Positions 19,793 to 28,996 of a stretch of DNA of 64,000 nucleotides are shown here, one piece after another (position 1 is the first letter of the stretch; the number at the start of each line of letters is the position of its first letter). The position numbers and the translations under genes are program-made. Under the pieces are notes generated by a model. The model ran no database searches and had not been told where the DNA came from. It saw only the letters and a list, made by a program, of their open reading frames with translations. The stretch comes from Ralstonia pickettii. GTDB lineage: Bacteria > Pseudomonadota > Gammaproteobacteria > Burkholderiales > Burkholderiaceae. Location: NCBI RefSeq assembly GCF_030582395.1, contig NZ_CP104381.1, positions 3,100,001 to 3,164,000 on the forward strand, given 5' to 3'.

Positions 19793-20212
19793 ATGAACGA
19801 CACCACACAATTGGCGACCCAGGCGCAGCCGGGGAAGACCACGGTTGCAAAGCAGCCAGGCGAGCAGCCCGCCGCACGGCAGACGCACCTGGCACCGCCT
19901 GTCGACATCTTCGAAAACCGCCAGGGCATCACGCTGTTTGCCGACCTGCCGGGCGTGCCGCGCGAGAAGCTCGATGTTCGCGTGCAGGATGGCACCCTCA
20001 CGGTCGATGCCGAGCTGATGGTGCCGACGCCGCAGGGTCTGCGGCTGCAGCATGGCGAAGTCCGACACCCGCATTTCTCGCGCACCTTTGTGCTGAGCCC
20101 GGACTTTGACGCTTCGCGCATCGACGCCCAGCTGCGCGACGGGGTTCTCAAGCTGACCATCCCGCGCCGCGATGAAGCGAAGCCACGGCGTATTGAAGTC
20201 CAGGCCGGCTGA
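19793..20212 (+). CDS. Hsp20 small heat-shock protein, second copy
   Basis: 139 residues. The N-terminal ~35 residues are Gln/Ala/Pro-rich; an alpha-crystallin domain follows (VDIFENRQGITLFADLPGV ... DGVLKLTIPRRDEAKPR). It is clearly different in sequence from the preceding Hsp20, as in two-component sHsp systems that co-assemble. AAGGAG precedes the ATG. It is co-transcribed with the first Hsp20. Confidence 0.9.
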   Translation: MNDTTQLATQAQPGKTTVAKQPGEQPAARQTHLAPPVDIFENRQGITLFADLPGVPREKLDVRVQDGTLTVDAELMVPTPQGLRLQHGEVRHPHFSRTFVLSPDFDASRIDAQLRDGVLKLTIPRRDEAKPRRIEVQAG

Positions 20213-20239
20213 GCCCCATCACCGGCCCTAGTTTTGCCT

Positions 20240-20270
20240 TGCAGGCGGGCGCGCTCCTTGCGCGCCTGCA
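20240..20270 (+). terminator. hairpin after the Hsp20 operon
   Basis: TGCAGGCG and CGCCTGCA form an eight-base stem around an inner GC-rich loop, 28 bases past the second hsp20 stop. Only ATTT follows, so it is a weak terminator candidate. Confidence 0.35.
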
Positions 20271-20319
20271 TTTGGCACCGTGCCCCCTGGTTACGGTTGT
20301 TTGTTACTAGGAGACAAAG

Positions 20320-20565
20320 ATGCTGAGTGCACACGAATTTGCCACGCTGATGTTGATCAGCCAGTCACCCGAGCAGGTCGACATGAACCGCGCTGAATTG
20401 GACGCGTTGCTGGAGCGGCAACTGGTCATGCTCGAACGCTCCGCCGAAGGGCACCGCCGCCGTGCGCGGCTGACCGATACCGGACGCTCCGTGCTGCGGG
20501 CGTTGAATGCTGTCGATCGTCAAAAACGCGTTACACCGGGATCCGCGCGCCGGGACGCCGACTAG
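20320..20565 (+). CDS. small hypothetical protein, winged-helix-like
   Basis: 81 residues. The middle (LDALLERQLVMLERSAEGHRRRARLTDTGRSVL) reads like the wing of a MarR-type HTH protein without the rest, so it may be a minimal DNA-binding protein. AGGAG lies seven bases upstream of the ATG. It stands between the Hsp20 and DUF892 genes on the same strand, in the stress block. Confidence 0.6.
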   Translation: MLSAHEFATLMLISQSPEQVDMNRAELDALLERQLVMLERSAEGHRRRARLTDTGRSVLRALNAVDRQKRVTPGSARRDAD

Positions 20566-20665
20566 CCTGTGGCTTTGCAGGCGCATCTCTCGAACCAAGG
20601 CAGAACACCCGGCGCTCAGGCGCGTTCGTTGCGTTGCCGTTCGCTCCACCTACTCAGGAGCGAAC

Positions 20666-21178
20666 ATGACTACGTCTGCCCAGGAGCACCTGCTCGACTG
20701 GCTGCGCGATGCCCACGCGATGGAACAGCAAGCGGAGCAAATGCTGCGCGCACAATCCGGCCGCCTCGAACACTATCCAGAACTCAAAGCGCGGATCGAC
20801 CGCCATATTGAAGAGACGCTGGAACAGCAGCGCCTTGTCGATTCATGCATCCACCGCCTCGGAGGAAGCACCTCTGCGATCAAGGATCTCACCGCCCGCA
20901 TCTCGGCATTCGCACAGGGGCTGAGCGGCATGGCCGTCTCGGACGAAGTCGTCAAAGGCTCGTTGGCAAGCTACGTCTTCGAGCACATGGAGATTGCTTC
21001 CTACACCAGCCTGCGCGCCGCCGCCGAGCATTGCGGCGACATCGAAACCGTGCGCGTGTGTGACGCCATCCTGCCGCAGGAACAAGCCATGGCGGCTTGG
21101 CTTGCCGAACACCTTGGACCCGTCACGGTGACGTTCCTGACCCGCGCCGAAACGCCCGGCGTGGAAGCCAAGCGCTGA
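20666..21178 (+). CDS. DUF892 ferritin-like protein (YciE/YciF type)
   Basis: 170 residues, helical, with the paired E-x-x-x pattern of DUF892 ferritin-like proteins (EHLLDWLRDAHAMEQQAEQML, FEHMEIASYTSLRAAAEH). These are small dimeric stress proteins of uncertain function, possibly metal-binding. The ATG at 20666 follows AGGAGCGA. A second DUF892 gene follows after 34 bases, so the two form an operon. Confidence 0.8.
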   Translation: MTTSAQEHLLDWLRDAHAMEQQAEQMLRAQSGRLEHYPELKARIDRHIEETLEQQRLVDSCIHRLGGSTSAIKDLTARISAFAQGLSGMAVSDEVVKGSLASYVFEHMEIASYTSLRAAAEHCGDIETVRVCDAILPQEQAMAAWLAEHLGPVTVTFLTRAETPGVEAKR

Positions 21179-21212
21179 TCATCTTTTCGCCTGCCCCTAT
21201 TCGGAGATACCA

Positions 21213-21710
21213 ATGACTCGCAAGACCATTGAAGACCTGTTCATCCACTCGCTGTCGGATATTTACAGTGCAGAGAAACAGCTGGCCAAGGCGCTGGCCA
21301 AGCTCGCCCGCACCGCCGAGAACCAAGAGCTTTCAGAAGCGTTCAAGAGCCACCTGGAAGAAACGCAAGGCCAGATCGACCGGATCGACCAGATCGTCGA
21401 GACCTGCGCCATCAAACTCAAGCGCATGAAATGCGCTGCCATGGAAGGCTTGATCGAAGAGGCCAACGAGTTGATCGAAGAGATACCGAAGGGGCCGGTG
21501 CTCGATGCCGGGCTGATCGGGGCCGCGCAGAAGGTCGAGCACTACGAGATCGCGTCGTACGGCACGTTGGCCGCTCTTGCAAAGGAGGTCGGCTTTCATG
21601 AGGCGGTGCCGCTGATCGTCAGCACGCTGGACGAAGAAAAGGCCACCGACGCCAAGCTGACCCGTTTGGCGGAAAGCTCGGCCAATCGGGAAGCGAGCGC
21701 TGCGTCGTAA
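21213..21710 (+). CDS. DUF892 ferritin-like protein (YciE/YciF type)
   Basis: 165 residues. The start IEDLFIHSLSDIYSAEKQLAKAL and the segment KVEHYEIASYGTLAALAKEVG are characteristic of YciE/YciF. It is predicted to be an all-helical bundle with carboxylate/histidine metal ligands. It is second of two DUF892 genes, closer to the enterobacterial YciF type than its neighbour. It probably responds to the same general-stress signals as the upstream genes. Confidence 0.85.
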   Translation: MTRKTIEDLFIHSLSDIYSAEKQLAKALAKLARTAENQELSEAFKSHLEETQGQIDRIDQIVETCAIKLKRMKCAAMEGLIEEANELIEEIPKGPVLDAGLIGAAQKVEHYEIASYGTLAALAKEVGFHEAVPLIVSTLDEEKATDAKLTRLAESSANREASAAS

Positions 21711-21791
21711 CGCAACAGGATCTGCGCGCCCGCCGCCAATCAGCGCGGCGGGCCCAGTTGCAGCCATGCGTTGCCGCGAAGACGCCGATCT

Positions 21792-22628
21792 TCAACGGTC
21801 GTGGTCCGTCGACACCGTAATCTCCTCCCACGCGTTCAGCTCATCTCCGAAGGCAGTCAGATGGTCGCGGACGAGTGCGAGCGCATCGCTGCCCAGTAGC
21901 AGATGGGTCGGGGGTTGATCAGCGGCCACTACGGCCAACATCGCACGCGCCGCCTTGGCAGGGTCGCCGAGCTGCTTGCCGCTCTTCTCTTCCCGGGCCC
22001 GACGAATGGGATCGAAGACCTCGTCGTAGTCGGGAATCGAGCGCGATGTGCGTGTCATCGAACGGCCGGCCCAATCCGTGCGAAAGGATCCGGGCGCCAC
22101 TGCAGTCACGGCAATGCCGAAGCTGCGCACCTCCTTGCCGAGACTTTCTGAAATCCCCTCCAACGCGAACTTGCTTCCGCAGTAGTAGGCGATGCCAGGC
22201 ATCGTGATGTGCCCGCCCATGGAGGTGATGTTCAGGATGTGTCCACGCCGGCGGCGGCGCATGGACGGCAGTACCGCTTTGATCATGGCCACGGCGCCGA
22301 ACACGTTCACGTCGAATTGCCGTCGCAACTCGGACAACGGTGATTCTTCCAATACCCCCTCGTGCCCATAGCCGGCATTGTTGACGAGCACATCGACCGG
22401 GCCGACGGTCGCTTCGATTTCCGACACCACGCCCTCAATGAGGCCGAAATCGGTCACATCCAATACGCGCGCAAATGCATGGGGGGAGTGCGATTCGAAA
22501 TCGCGCTTGGCCTGCTCGCTTCGGACAGTGCCGACGACCTTGTGGCCGGCGGCCAAAGCCTCCTGGGCAAGCGCGCGGCCCAAGCCGCTGCTCACTCCGG
22601 TGATGAGAACAACCTTGCTGTCGGTCAT
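21792..22628 (-). CDS. SDR-family oxidoreductase
   Basis: 278 residues. TGVSSGLG at residue 10, NNAGYG near 87, the catalytic serine in ITSMGG and Tyr/Lys in YYCGSK identify a classical SDR of the kind often found beside AraC regulators. GAGGG lies seven bases before the ATG. It is divergent from an AraC gene, which probably controls it. Substrate unknown. Confidence 0.85.
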   Translation of the reverse strand: MTDSKVVLITGVSSGLGRALAQEALAAGHKVVGTVRSEQAKRDFESHSPHAFARVLDVTDFGLIEGVVSEIEATVGPVDVLVNNAGYGHEGVLEESPLSELRRQFDVNVFGAVAMIKAVLPSMRRRRRGHILNITSMGGHITMPGIAYYCGSKFALEGISESLGKEVRSFGIAVTAVAPGSFRTDWAGRSMTRTSRSIPDYDEVFDPIRRAREEKSGKQLGDPAKAARAMLAVVAADQPPTHLLLGSDALALVRDHLTAFGDELNAWEEITVSTDHDR

Positions 22629-22688
22629 AGTTGGCCCTCGCTCAGTGTGATGAAGGCTGCATGCTAGTCTTGGCGAGTGAACGATTTA

Positions 22689-22702
22689 AGCCGAAATCGG
22701 CT
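22689..22702. promoter_or_regulatory. inverted repeat upstream of the AraC-type gene
   Basis: AGCCGA-AA-TCGGCT is a perfect hairpin/palindrome in the DNA between the divergent SDR and AraC genes, if the latter starts at 22722. If the GTG at 22677 were used it would be coding. It is a candidate operator. Confidence 0.35.
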
Positions 22703-22721
22703 GAATTTCTTGCCTAAACCT

Positions 22722-23693
22722 ATGACCAGACGCGTAAGCACTCCCCGGGCTTCTACCGCCCCTTCCGCCACGCGGGCCCGGATCATTTCGCTCATGCACG
22801 CGCTCGCGCCTGCCGAGGGGTACAACCTGACGGCCATGGAAAGCGTGCGCATCCTGCGCTCTGATCGCGCACTGTCGCGCACCCCCGTCCTCTATGACCC
22901 GGGCATCGTCATCGTTTGCCAGGGCCGCAAGCGCGGATACTTCGGCGACCGGCTCTACGTGTATGACGAAGATCACTACCTTGCCGTGTCGGTGCCCGTT
23001 CCGTTCAACATGGAAACCGAGGCAACGACCGAACGGCCGCTGCTCGCGCTTTATCTGCACCTCGATTTCGTGATGGCCGCAGAACTTGCCGCGCAGCTTG
23101 ACAGTGTTGGCATGCCGCCCCGACGGGCCAGTCCGCAGAGCATGATGTCCAGCCCCATGGACGACGGAATGCGCGCCTCCGTACTCCGCTTCCTGGAGGC
23201 CATGCACGATCCCGTGGAAGCGGCCGTGCTGGGGCCCGGCTTGCTGCGCGAGTTGTATTTCCGGGTGCTTACCAGCCAGCAAGGCGCCGCGATGAGGGAG
23301 GCGCTGGCGATGCGCGGTCAGTTTGGCCGCATTGGGCAGGCGCTACGGCACATTCACACTGCATACGAACAGCCGCTTGATGTGGCACAGCTTGCAGAAA
23401 AAGCCGGCATGAGCATTCCAAGCTTCCACAGTCATTTCAAGGCGATTACGCAGCTCTCACCCATGCAATACGTCAAATCCATCCGCTTGCATCAGGCTAG
23501 ATTACTGATGGTGCGTGAAGACCTGACAGCCGAGGCAGCGAGTCACGCGGTGGGCTACACCAGCGCGTCGCAATTCAGTCGTGAGTTCAAGCGGCTTTTT
23601 GGTTTGACACCGGCTGCAGAGTCCAGGCGCATGCGTGAAAGCTTCGCGCTTCCACCGCCCTTTGACGACGCGGCGTACGTCTCTTCGCACTGA
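22722..23693 (+). CDS. AraC-family transcriptional regulator
   Basis: 323 residues from the ATG at 22722; a GTG at 22677 would add 15. The N-terminal AraC_N ligand domain (PVLYDPGIVIVCQGRKRGYF) is followed by two C-terminal helix-turn-helix motifs (DVAQLAEKAGMSIPSFHSHF and VGYTSASQFSREFKRLFG). It is divergent from the SDR gene ending at 21792; such pairs are common and the regulator usually activates the SDR. Confidence 0.85.
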   Translation: MTRRVSTPRASTAPSATRARIISLMHALAPAEGYNLTAMESVRILRSDRALSRTPVLYDPGIVIVCQGRKRGYFGDRLYVYDEDHYLAVSVPVPFNMETEATTERPLLALYLHLDFVMAAELAAQLDSVGMPPRRASPQSMMSSPMDDGMRASVLRFLEAMHDPVEAAVLGPGLLRELYFRVLTSQQGAAMREALAMRGQFGRIGQALRHIHTAYEQPLDVAQLAEKAGMSIPSFHSHFKAITQLSPMQYVKSIRLHQARLLMVREDLTAEAASHAVGYTSASQFSREFKRLFGLTPAAESRRMRESFALPPPFDDAAYVSSH

Positions 23694-23789
23694 TCCAACT
23701 CATCCGGCCGCAAGCCGCCTTTCGTCTGGCAAAAGACAACGCAAACGCGCCTGTGCCACGCGGCTCAGGCTTGGACGCCCGGCGCTACC

Positions 23790-24113
23790 CTACGCCTGCC
23801 ACACCGCATACCCCTCCTCGCGCAACCCGATGGCCAGTTCCACTTCCATCTCGCGTGCCGCCTCATAAGGCATCGGGTTGAAGCATTCGTACAGCTCCGG
23901 CATCAGACGCAGGCCGTATTCGCGCACGTACCGGTTCGCCTTCAGCCCCGCCTTGTGTTTGTCGAAGCGTACGTCCGGTGACTGCCCTGTCATGCCGACA
24001 TATACGCAAGGCTTGTCACCGAGGTAATCGGGATTCGCTCTCACGAACCGTCCTTCGCTCAGCACTTGCCGAGACAGTTCGACAACGTAGACGTGGTGGT
24101 GGTGGCGTGGCAT
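23790..24113 (-). CDS. GIY-YIG nuclease-like small protein
   Basis: 107 residues. CVYVGMTGQSPDVRFDKHKAG resembles the second half of the GIY-YIG fold (YVG-x-T...R-x-x-H), with VYVVEL standing for the GIY strand. A clear catalytic glutamate is not obvious, so activity is uncertain. No obvious partner is nearby. It reads toward the AraC gene. Confidence 0.65.
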   Translation of the reverse strand: MPRHHHHVYVVELSRQVLSEGRFVRANPDYLGDKPCVYVGMTGQSPDVRFDKHKAGLKANRYVREYGLRLMPELYECFNPMPYEAAREMEVELAIGLREEGYAVWQA

Positions 24114-24396
24114 TCAGGCAAGCTGGAGGAACTGCGCTCTGTCGCAACTCGGCTTCATTGTTGATCGGCAATGTGCAAGGCTATTGCGATGCGATGCGGC
24201 GCAAAGCCCTGCGGACCGGAAGCGCCGGGGCGAGGCCGCCGTTCAATGGCGCTCGGCCAGAAAAACAGTGCCCGAGATCCGGACCAGGTAACGGGCCCAT
24301 GTGCCCGGAAACAATGGCACGGGTTCTCCTCCATAGCGGCATCGAGACAGGTCAGGTCAAAAGAATTCCGATCCGATTCTAGCGCCCCGGGAGCAA
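24114..24396. other. intergenic, nothing recognised
   Basis: 283 bases between two minus-strand genes. I see no convincing ORF, RNA gene or terminator. It should hold the promoter of the GIY-YIG-like gene at its left end. Confidence 0.4.
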
Positions 24397-25215
24397 CTAT
24401 CGCGCTTGTTTCTCATTCGCCCGCGCGCTCACATCCGAAGCCTTTGACCCGGCGCCTGCGGTCGCGGACTCGTGGGCATGCTGACTTCCCGTCGGATCCG
24501 CAATCTGGAACGTGTTGCCATGCTGCCAGCCATTGGCTGCGGGATTGACCGACGGCGCCGGAATGTCCACACGGTCCTTCATCTTCGCGCCGGAGTCGAT
24601 CCCCATGCGCTTGTCTCGGTCGGCGACCATCGCGGCATTTGCCTGCCCTTCGCCGGTGAAACCCATCATCAATTGGGGCACCCCGAGCGGTAATTGTTTG
24701 TCGAGATCGGTATGCCACGTGTGCCACGTCTTGCCATACGTGCCGATCAGCTTCTTCATCAGTTCTTTTTCTGCCGGCTCGGGGATCCCGGGTGCGACGA
24801 GCTGCCCGGATTTCACTTCCCAGACATGGCTGTGCCAAAGCGCTTTCTCTGCCGGAGGCAGCGTCGCAAACAGCGTTGCGCTGATGATGTATTCGACACC
24901 CATCAACTTCGCGTTCTTGACGTTGCCGTCGTAGATGACGCACTGCGTGACGTCCTCATTGACGATCGCGCAGTAGTGATGCGCTTCCATCTGGACGTTC
25001 TGCCGGCCGTTGTAGAAGTGGAACCCGTCCAGATAAGCGTTGAGGGCTTCGATGGGCGGCTTGTCCTGCAGCGCCGCCGCGCCCGCTTCCAGCACTTCCG
25101 TCCTGGAGGACTCGGCTTGGCCCGGCGCGCGAACGTTCGAGCGGGTGTCGCTCTCGCGATGGCAACCGCAGAGAGCGAGCGCGGCAAACAGATAGATCGG
25201 GAAGGCGTATCGCAT
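24397..25215 (-). CDS. DUF1264 lipoprotein
   Basis: 272 residues. A lipoprotein signal (YLFAALALCGC) is followed by a domain like DUF1264/oil-body-associated proteins (FHFYNGRQNVQMEAHHYC, TWHTWHTDL, LGVPQLMMGFTGEGQ). The start at 25215 places the lipobox correctly; the longer one at 25257 does not. Family members bind hydrophobic or peroxide substrates by suggestion only. It is divergent from the metallo-beta-lactamase gene. Confidence 0.75.
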   Translation of the reverse strand: MRYAFPIYLFAALALCGCHRESDTRSNVRAPGQAESSRTEVLEAGAAALQDKPPIEALNAYLDGFHFYNGRQNVQMEAHHYCAIVNEDVTQCVIYDGNVKNAKLMGVEYIISATLFATLPPAEKALWHSHVWEVKSGQLVAPGIPEPAEKELMKKLIGTYGKTWHTWHTDLDKQLPLGVPQLMMGFTGEGQANAAMVADRDKRMGIDSGAKMKDRVDIPAPSVNPAANGWQHGNTFQIADPTGSQHAHESATAGAGSKASDVSARANEKQAR

Positions 25216-25407
25216 CGCGTGACCCCGGGGCGCATGTTGGATGCGCTCAGTCCGCAAGACTTGCGCCCAATGGCGCGGGCTTTTTGCTGGGCATGCCCAA
25301 TGCTGCGCTCACCAGAGCCCGCACCGGGTATGCCGCCTACGTGTTCATGCTGGCGAGTCTCGGATGCATTCCAGAGCGGTAGACCGTCGCGCACACCGGA
25401 GCACAAG

Positions 25408-26310
25408 ATGAAGGTGCATCACATCAATTGCATTTCGAGCTGCCCGTTGTGCGGCGCATTGTTCGATGGCCATCCCAGCTCGCTGGTGCGCCGGGGGCGG
25501 CTGGTCTGTCACTGCCTGCTGGTTGAATCGCCTGCGGGTCTTGTGCTGGTCGATACCGGCTTTGGCCTGCGAGACGTCGCGCATCCGCGTTCGCGTCTGA
25601 GCCGCTTCTTTCTCACAATGCTCAAACCCGAGTTCAGAGAGGAGATGACGGCCATTCGGCAGATCGAGCGCCTCGGCTTTCGCGCAGCCGACGTTCGCCA
25701 CATCGTCATGACGCATCTCGACTTTGATCACGCAGGCGGTCTTGATGATTTTCCGCACGCTGTGGTGCATATGCTTGCGGCTGAGCGGGACTACGCATTG
25801 ATGCAAAAGACATGGCTCGACAGACAACGCTTTCGGCCGCAGCAGTGGTCTTATCAAGAGCGTTGGCGAGCGCATTCATCTGCGGGCGGAGAACGTTGGA
25901 AGGGCTTCGAGAGCGTTTCGCCCATACCGGAGTTGAACGACGAGATTGCGCTGATTCCCCTCCGAGGCCACACCTACGGACACGCCGGCATTGCCGTGCG
26001 CGGCGAAAACGACTGGCTGCTACTGGCAGGCGATGCCTACTTTCATACGCACGAAATGGATCTGGACCCGTATTGCACGCCCGGCCTGCGGTTCTACCAA
26101 TGGATGCTGGAGAAAGACCGCGCGGCGCGACTCGACAACCAGCGCCGGCTGCGCGATCTTTGCGCGCGCCACAAGTCGGGGCTCACCGTGTTCTGCAGCC
26201 ACGATGTCGATGAATTCGAACGGCTTTCGGGCCGTTCAGCGGCGGTTCCAGCAGAACACTTCACTGCGGTGCAGCAGGCCTCCTTATCAGGTGCCCAAAA
26301 GGCTTTTTAA
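25408..26310 (+). CDS. metallo-beta-lactamase-fold hydrolase
   Basis: 300 residues. The zinc motif is THLDFDHAGG (HxDxDH form), with further histidines in PLRGHTYGHAGI, the aspartate in LAGDAYFH and FCSHDVDEF at the end. This subgroup resembles quorum-quenching lactonases and related hydrolases. An N-terminal CPLCG segment is unusual. The start at 25408 begins MKVHHINCISSC. It is divergent from the DUF1264 gene. Substrate unknown. Confidence 0.8.
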   Translation: MKVHHINCISSCPLCGALFDGHPSSLVRRGRLVCHCLLVESPAGLVLVDTGFGLRDVAHPRSRLSRFFLTMLKPEFREEMTAIRQIERLGFRAADVRHIVMTHLDFDHAGGLDDFPHAVVHMLAAERDYALMQKTWLDRQRFRPQQWSYQERWRAHSSAGGERWKGFESVSPIPELNDEIALIPLRGHTYGHAGIAVRGENDWLLLAGDAYFHTHEMDLDPYCTPGLRFYQWMLEKDRAARLDNQRRLRDLCARHKSGLTVFCSHDVDEFERLSGRSAAVPAEHFTAVQQASLSGAQKAF

Positions 26311-26493
26311 GCGGGGCGGATGCACGCTGTGCCTGCGCGCGCGTTCGCATCTACCATGCCCGGAGCCTCCGCACGATCCCGCAAGCGACGCAGTGACAAG
26401 GGCTGGCGGCAATGTAGGCTCCACGTCGCTGGACAACCGTGTCGATCGCTCATACGGTGTTTATACGTTGGTACGTGGCCATAGAGCGGCGGC

Positions 26494-26760
26494 TTGATTC
26501 TGGGGGATACAACTTGCAAGGGGTCCCATGGAACCACAGTCAAAGCCAAACTCGGCCGCGTTGAAGTGCGCACCGCACAACGTAGCGATCACAGGTGGGC
26601 GAGCGAATTCCGCTACATCCCGAATGGCGGCCCCCCATCCGACTGGACAGAGGCATACGCTCCGGAAGGGTTCGTCTCGGTGGGCATGGCACTGAGCGCC
26701 GGCATTCTGCTCGGCAAGGACGCGGCAGAGAACCGAGCGCAAACATCGCATGCCGGTTAG
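26494..26760 (+). CDS. possible small protein or gene remnant
   Basis: An 88-codon frame with a TTG start and no clear ribosome site. The second half (WASEFRYIPNGGPPSDWTEAYAPEGFVSVGMALSAG) looks like true protein, the first part less so. It may be an eroded or frameshifted hypothetical gene. The rest of the 746-base gap 26311-27056 shows no other coding signal. Confidence 0.35.
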   Translation: MILGDTTCKGSHGTTVKAKLGRVEVRTAQRSDHRWASEFRYIPNGGPPSDWTEAYAPEGFVSVGMALSAGILLGKDAAENRAQTSHAG

Positions 26761-27056
26761 GCGCGCCTTTGCTTTGAGCGTGAGCGCTCAAACGACATCG
26801 TGTTGCGCAGGCGTTCTGGGCCGAGGCCGCGAAAAAGTATCTCGCCCGCTCCCGTGCAAAGTCCTACTCTTGAAATGGAAGCCGGTCGCCCGAGTCTCTA
26901 GGCAAGAAGACACGAGGGCGCCGACACCCGGTGGTTGCGCTCACGCGCATGCGCCCAAACCACCGCCAAACGCTGCATAGCGGTTCGGCAGCAAAAAAAG
27001 CCGTGAGACTGGAACCATAACCGGCCTCGGCAAGCAGGACAAAACGGGGAGGTAGC

Positions 27057-27461
27057 ATGAAGAAGCTCGATACATGGCTGCTTCAAGAGCTGGCAGACCG
27101 GAAGTTTGCCCATGCATTCTTGGAGACCGAGGCCAATGCCCGCTTCGCCGCGCAGGTGCGGGCCTTACGCAAACAACATGGATGGACCGAGGCCGATCTG
27201 GCAACGGCGTCGCGCCTGACCGGTGCGGCCATCTCCGATATCGAAAACGCACGGCTGAATTTGCTGCAGTTGATATCGCTGCGAAAGCTGGCGCGCGCTT
27301 TCGATGTTCACCTCAGTCTCAAGTTTGAAAGCACAGTCGATGGGGCGGTTGAGGTCGTGCGCTTTGTCGAGACAGACCTGGCAGTGCCCTCACGCGAGGC
27401 CGAACTGCGCATGCACGGTGTGTACTCGGTCTTGCCTCCGCGCTTCGGGCAGCCTGAGTAA
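27057..27461 (+). CDS. XRE-family helix-turn-helix protein
   Basis: 134 residues. A Cro/C1-type HTH lies in the middle (RALRKQHGWTEADLATASRLTGAAISDIEN), with an N-terminal helical extension and a short C-terminal tail. GGGGAGG precedes the ATG. It stands between an eroded gap and the fap-like operon, which converges on it, and may act alone; it is not of the antitoxin size with an adjacent toxin. Targets unknown. Confidence 0.75.
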   Translation: MKKLDTWLLQELADRKFAHAFLETEANARFAAQVRALRKQHGWTEADLATASRLTGAAISDIENARLNLLQLISLRKLARAFDVHLSLKFESTVDGAVEVVRFVETDLAVPSREAELRMHGVYSVLPPRFGQPE

Positions 27462-27542
27462 TTCTCTGCAGCCTCGGCTTATTCCAAGCGCCCCAGGCAG
27501 AGCCGCGCCTTGCGGTCTGCCGGGCGCCGCGACCCCGTGCCA

Positions 27543-28859
27543 CTACCACGTGTACGGGAAGCGAAGCGTAAAGACGTAGTTCGGCGCGTCCGGCGTCAGG
27601 CCCATGGCCAGCGTGGCGCTGATCGACAAGTTCTTGGTCAGCACATGGCTGATGCCGAACGTCATCGTGCCTACGTTGGTTTTGCTGCCCACCACCGACT
27701 GCTCGGCCCCGCCCTCTGGGGTGATGCGCGTGTTGCCGGAGAATGCCGTGCTGTAAGCCATCGTCAGCGCCGTGCGGTCGTTCAGCGCCAATGCGAGGCC
27801 TCCGCCCAAAGTGATGGTATCGCCCAGCTTGACTTTGCCCGGCTGCACCACGCCTTCGGTCGAGGAGATGTCGGCAAACGAGCGCGGCACGTAGTACGTG
27901 TAGCTGGCATTGGCAAACAACACCACCGGGTCGTACGTCTTCAGGAAAGACATGCCCAGCGTGCCGCTCCATACACCGTTGCCGGTCGGCAGTTGCTGGT
28001 CGATGATCAGGTTGTTGTTATTGCTGTCGGCATGGATCAGTTTGATGCCGAACGGTGAACGCCCGGTCGGTGCACGCACGCGAAAGCTGCCGACAATGTC
28101 CGGCAAATCCGCTGACTCCTTGACGAGCTGATAGTAGATGCCGGCACTCACATCGCCCAAGCCCGCGGACGTCTTGTCTGCCTCGCTGACGGTGCTCGAT
28201 GCCCCACCCGCACCGCCGCTGAAGAACGTGCTGGAGCGATACACGGCCGGCACTGTGAAATCCGCGCTCAGCCGATCGCTGAAGCCATAGCGGCCGGTGA
28301 CGTCGAAGGTCGTGACATTGGCCTTGGTCTGGACCAGGTTGATCTGCCCGAGAAAGATCGCATCCAGCGCCAGAAAGCCCGACAGCGCGAGGTTGCGGCG
28401 GTCGTAGTAGCTGTAGCTGATGCCGGTATCGATTGTGAAACGTCGCTCAAACAGCGGCGCGTGCTCGGATTGGAAGACGAGGTCCTTGCTCTGGATGCGA
28501 GGCTTGTCGTTGGGGTCGGGGCGCGCGGCGGTTGTGCTTTCCGACGCGGGCGCCGTGTTGCCGGATTGGGCGACCAGCGCAGACGACGGCGATTGTGTTG
28601 CCGTGGTTGCGCCCGCAGCGGACGCCTGTGCGTTGCCGGCACCGACGCCACGCCCGCGCACGCGCACCAGCTCCAGGTCGCCGACGCGCTCTTCCAATGC
28701 ATCAATGATCTTCTGCTGCCGCTCGATGATGCGCTGCAGACGCGCCAGGCGCGCGTCAAAGGAGTCTTCGGCAGACGGCGCCGATTGCGCTTCGGCCGCT
28801 GCAGGAAGCAACGACCAACATGCCACTGCCCACGCCACTGCCGTGCGTCGGTGTCCCAT
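27543..28859 (-). CDS. fapF: FapF-like amyloid-secretion outer-membrane porin
   Basis: 438 residues. A signal peptide is followed by a heptad-like coiled coil (residues ~30-65), a low-complexity linker (~70-115) and a long beta-rich domain ending TLRFPYTW, as in a transmembrane barrel. FapF of Pseudomonas is a trimeric barrel with an N-terminal coiled coil gating secretion of Fap fibre proteins. The arrangement and its place at the end of the six-gene operon match. On sequence alone it could be called a generic transporter; context makes the Fap assignment likely. Confidence 0.75.
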   Translation of the reverse strand: MGHRRTAVAWAVACWSLLPAAAEAQSAPSAEDSFDARLARLQRIIERQQKIIDALEERVGDLELVRVRGRGVGAGNAQASAAGATTATQSPSSALVAQSGNTAPASESTTAARPDPNDKPRIQSKDLVFQSEHAPLFERRFTIDTGISYSYYDRRNLALSGFLALDAIFLGQINLVQTKANVTTFDVTGRYGFSDRLSADFTVPAVYRSSTFFSGGAGGASSTVSEADKTSAGLGDVSAGIYYQLVKESADLPDIVGSFRVRAPTGRSPFGIKLIHADSNNNNLIIDQQLPTGNGVWSGTLGMSFLKTYDPVVLFANASYTYYVPRSFADISSTEGVVQPGKVKLGDTITLGGGLALALNDRTALTMAYSTAFSGNTRITPEGGAEQSVVGSKTNVGTMTFGISHVLTKNLSISATLAMGLTPDAPNYVFTLRFPYTW

Positions 28860-28996
28860 GTTTCCCCCCGGAAAGCAAGGCGGAGGCTAAAGAGCCTCCA
28901 TATCAGCGCATCGGCCCTATTGCCGAGCGCCGCCTCTCACTGCCTGCCTGTCTGTTCTTCTATTGCGTCGTTATAGGAAATTTTGCATCGGCACGT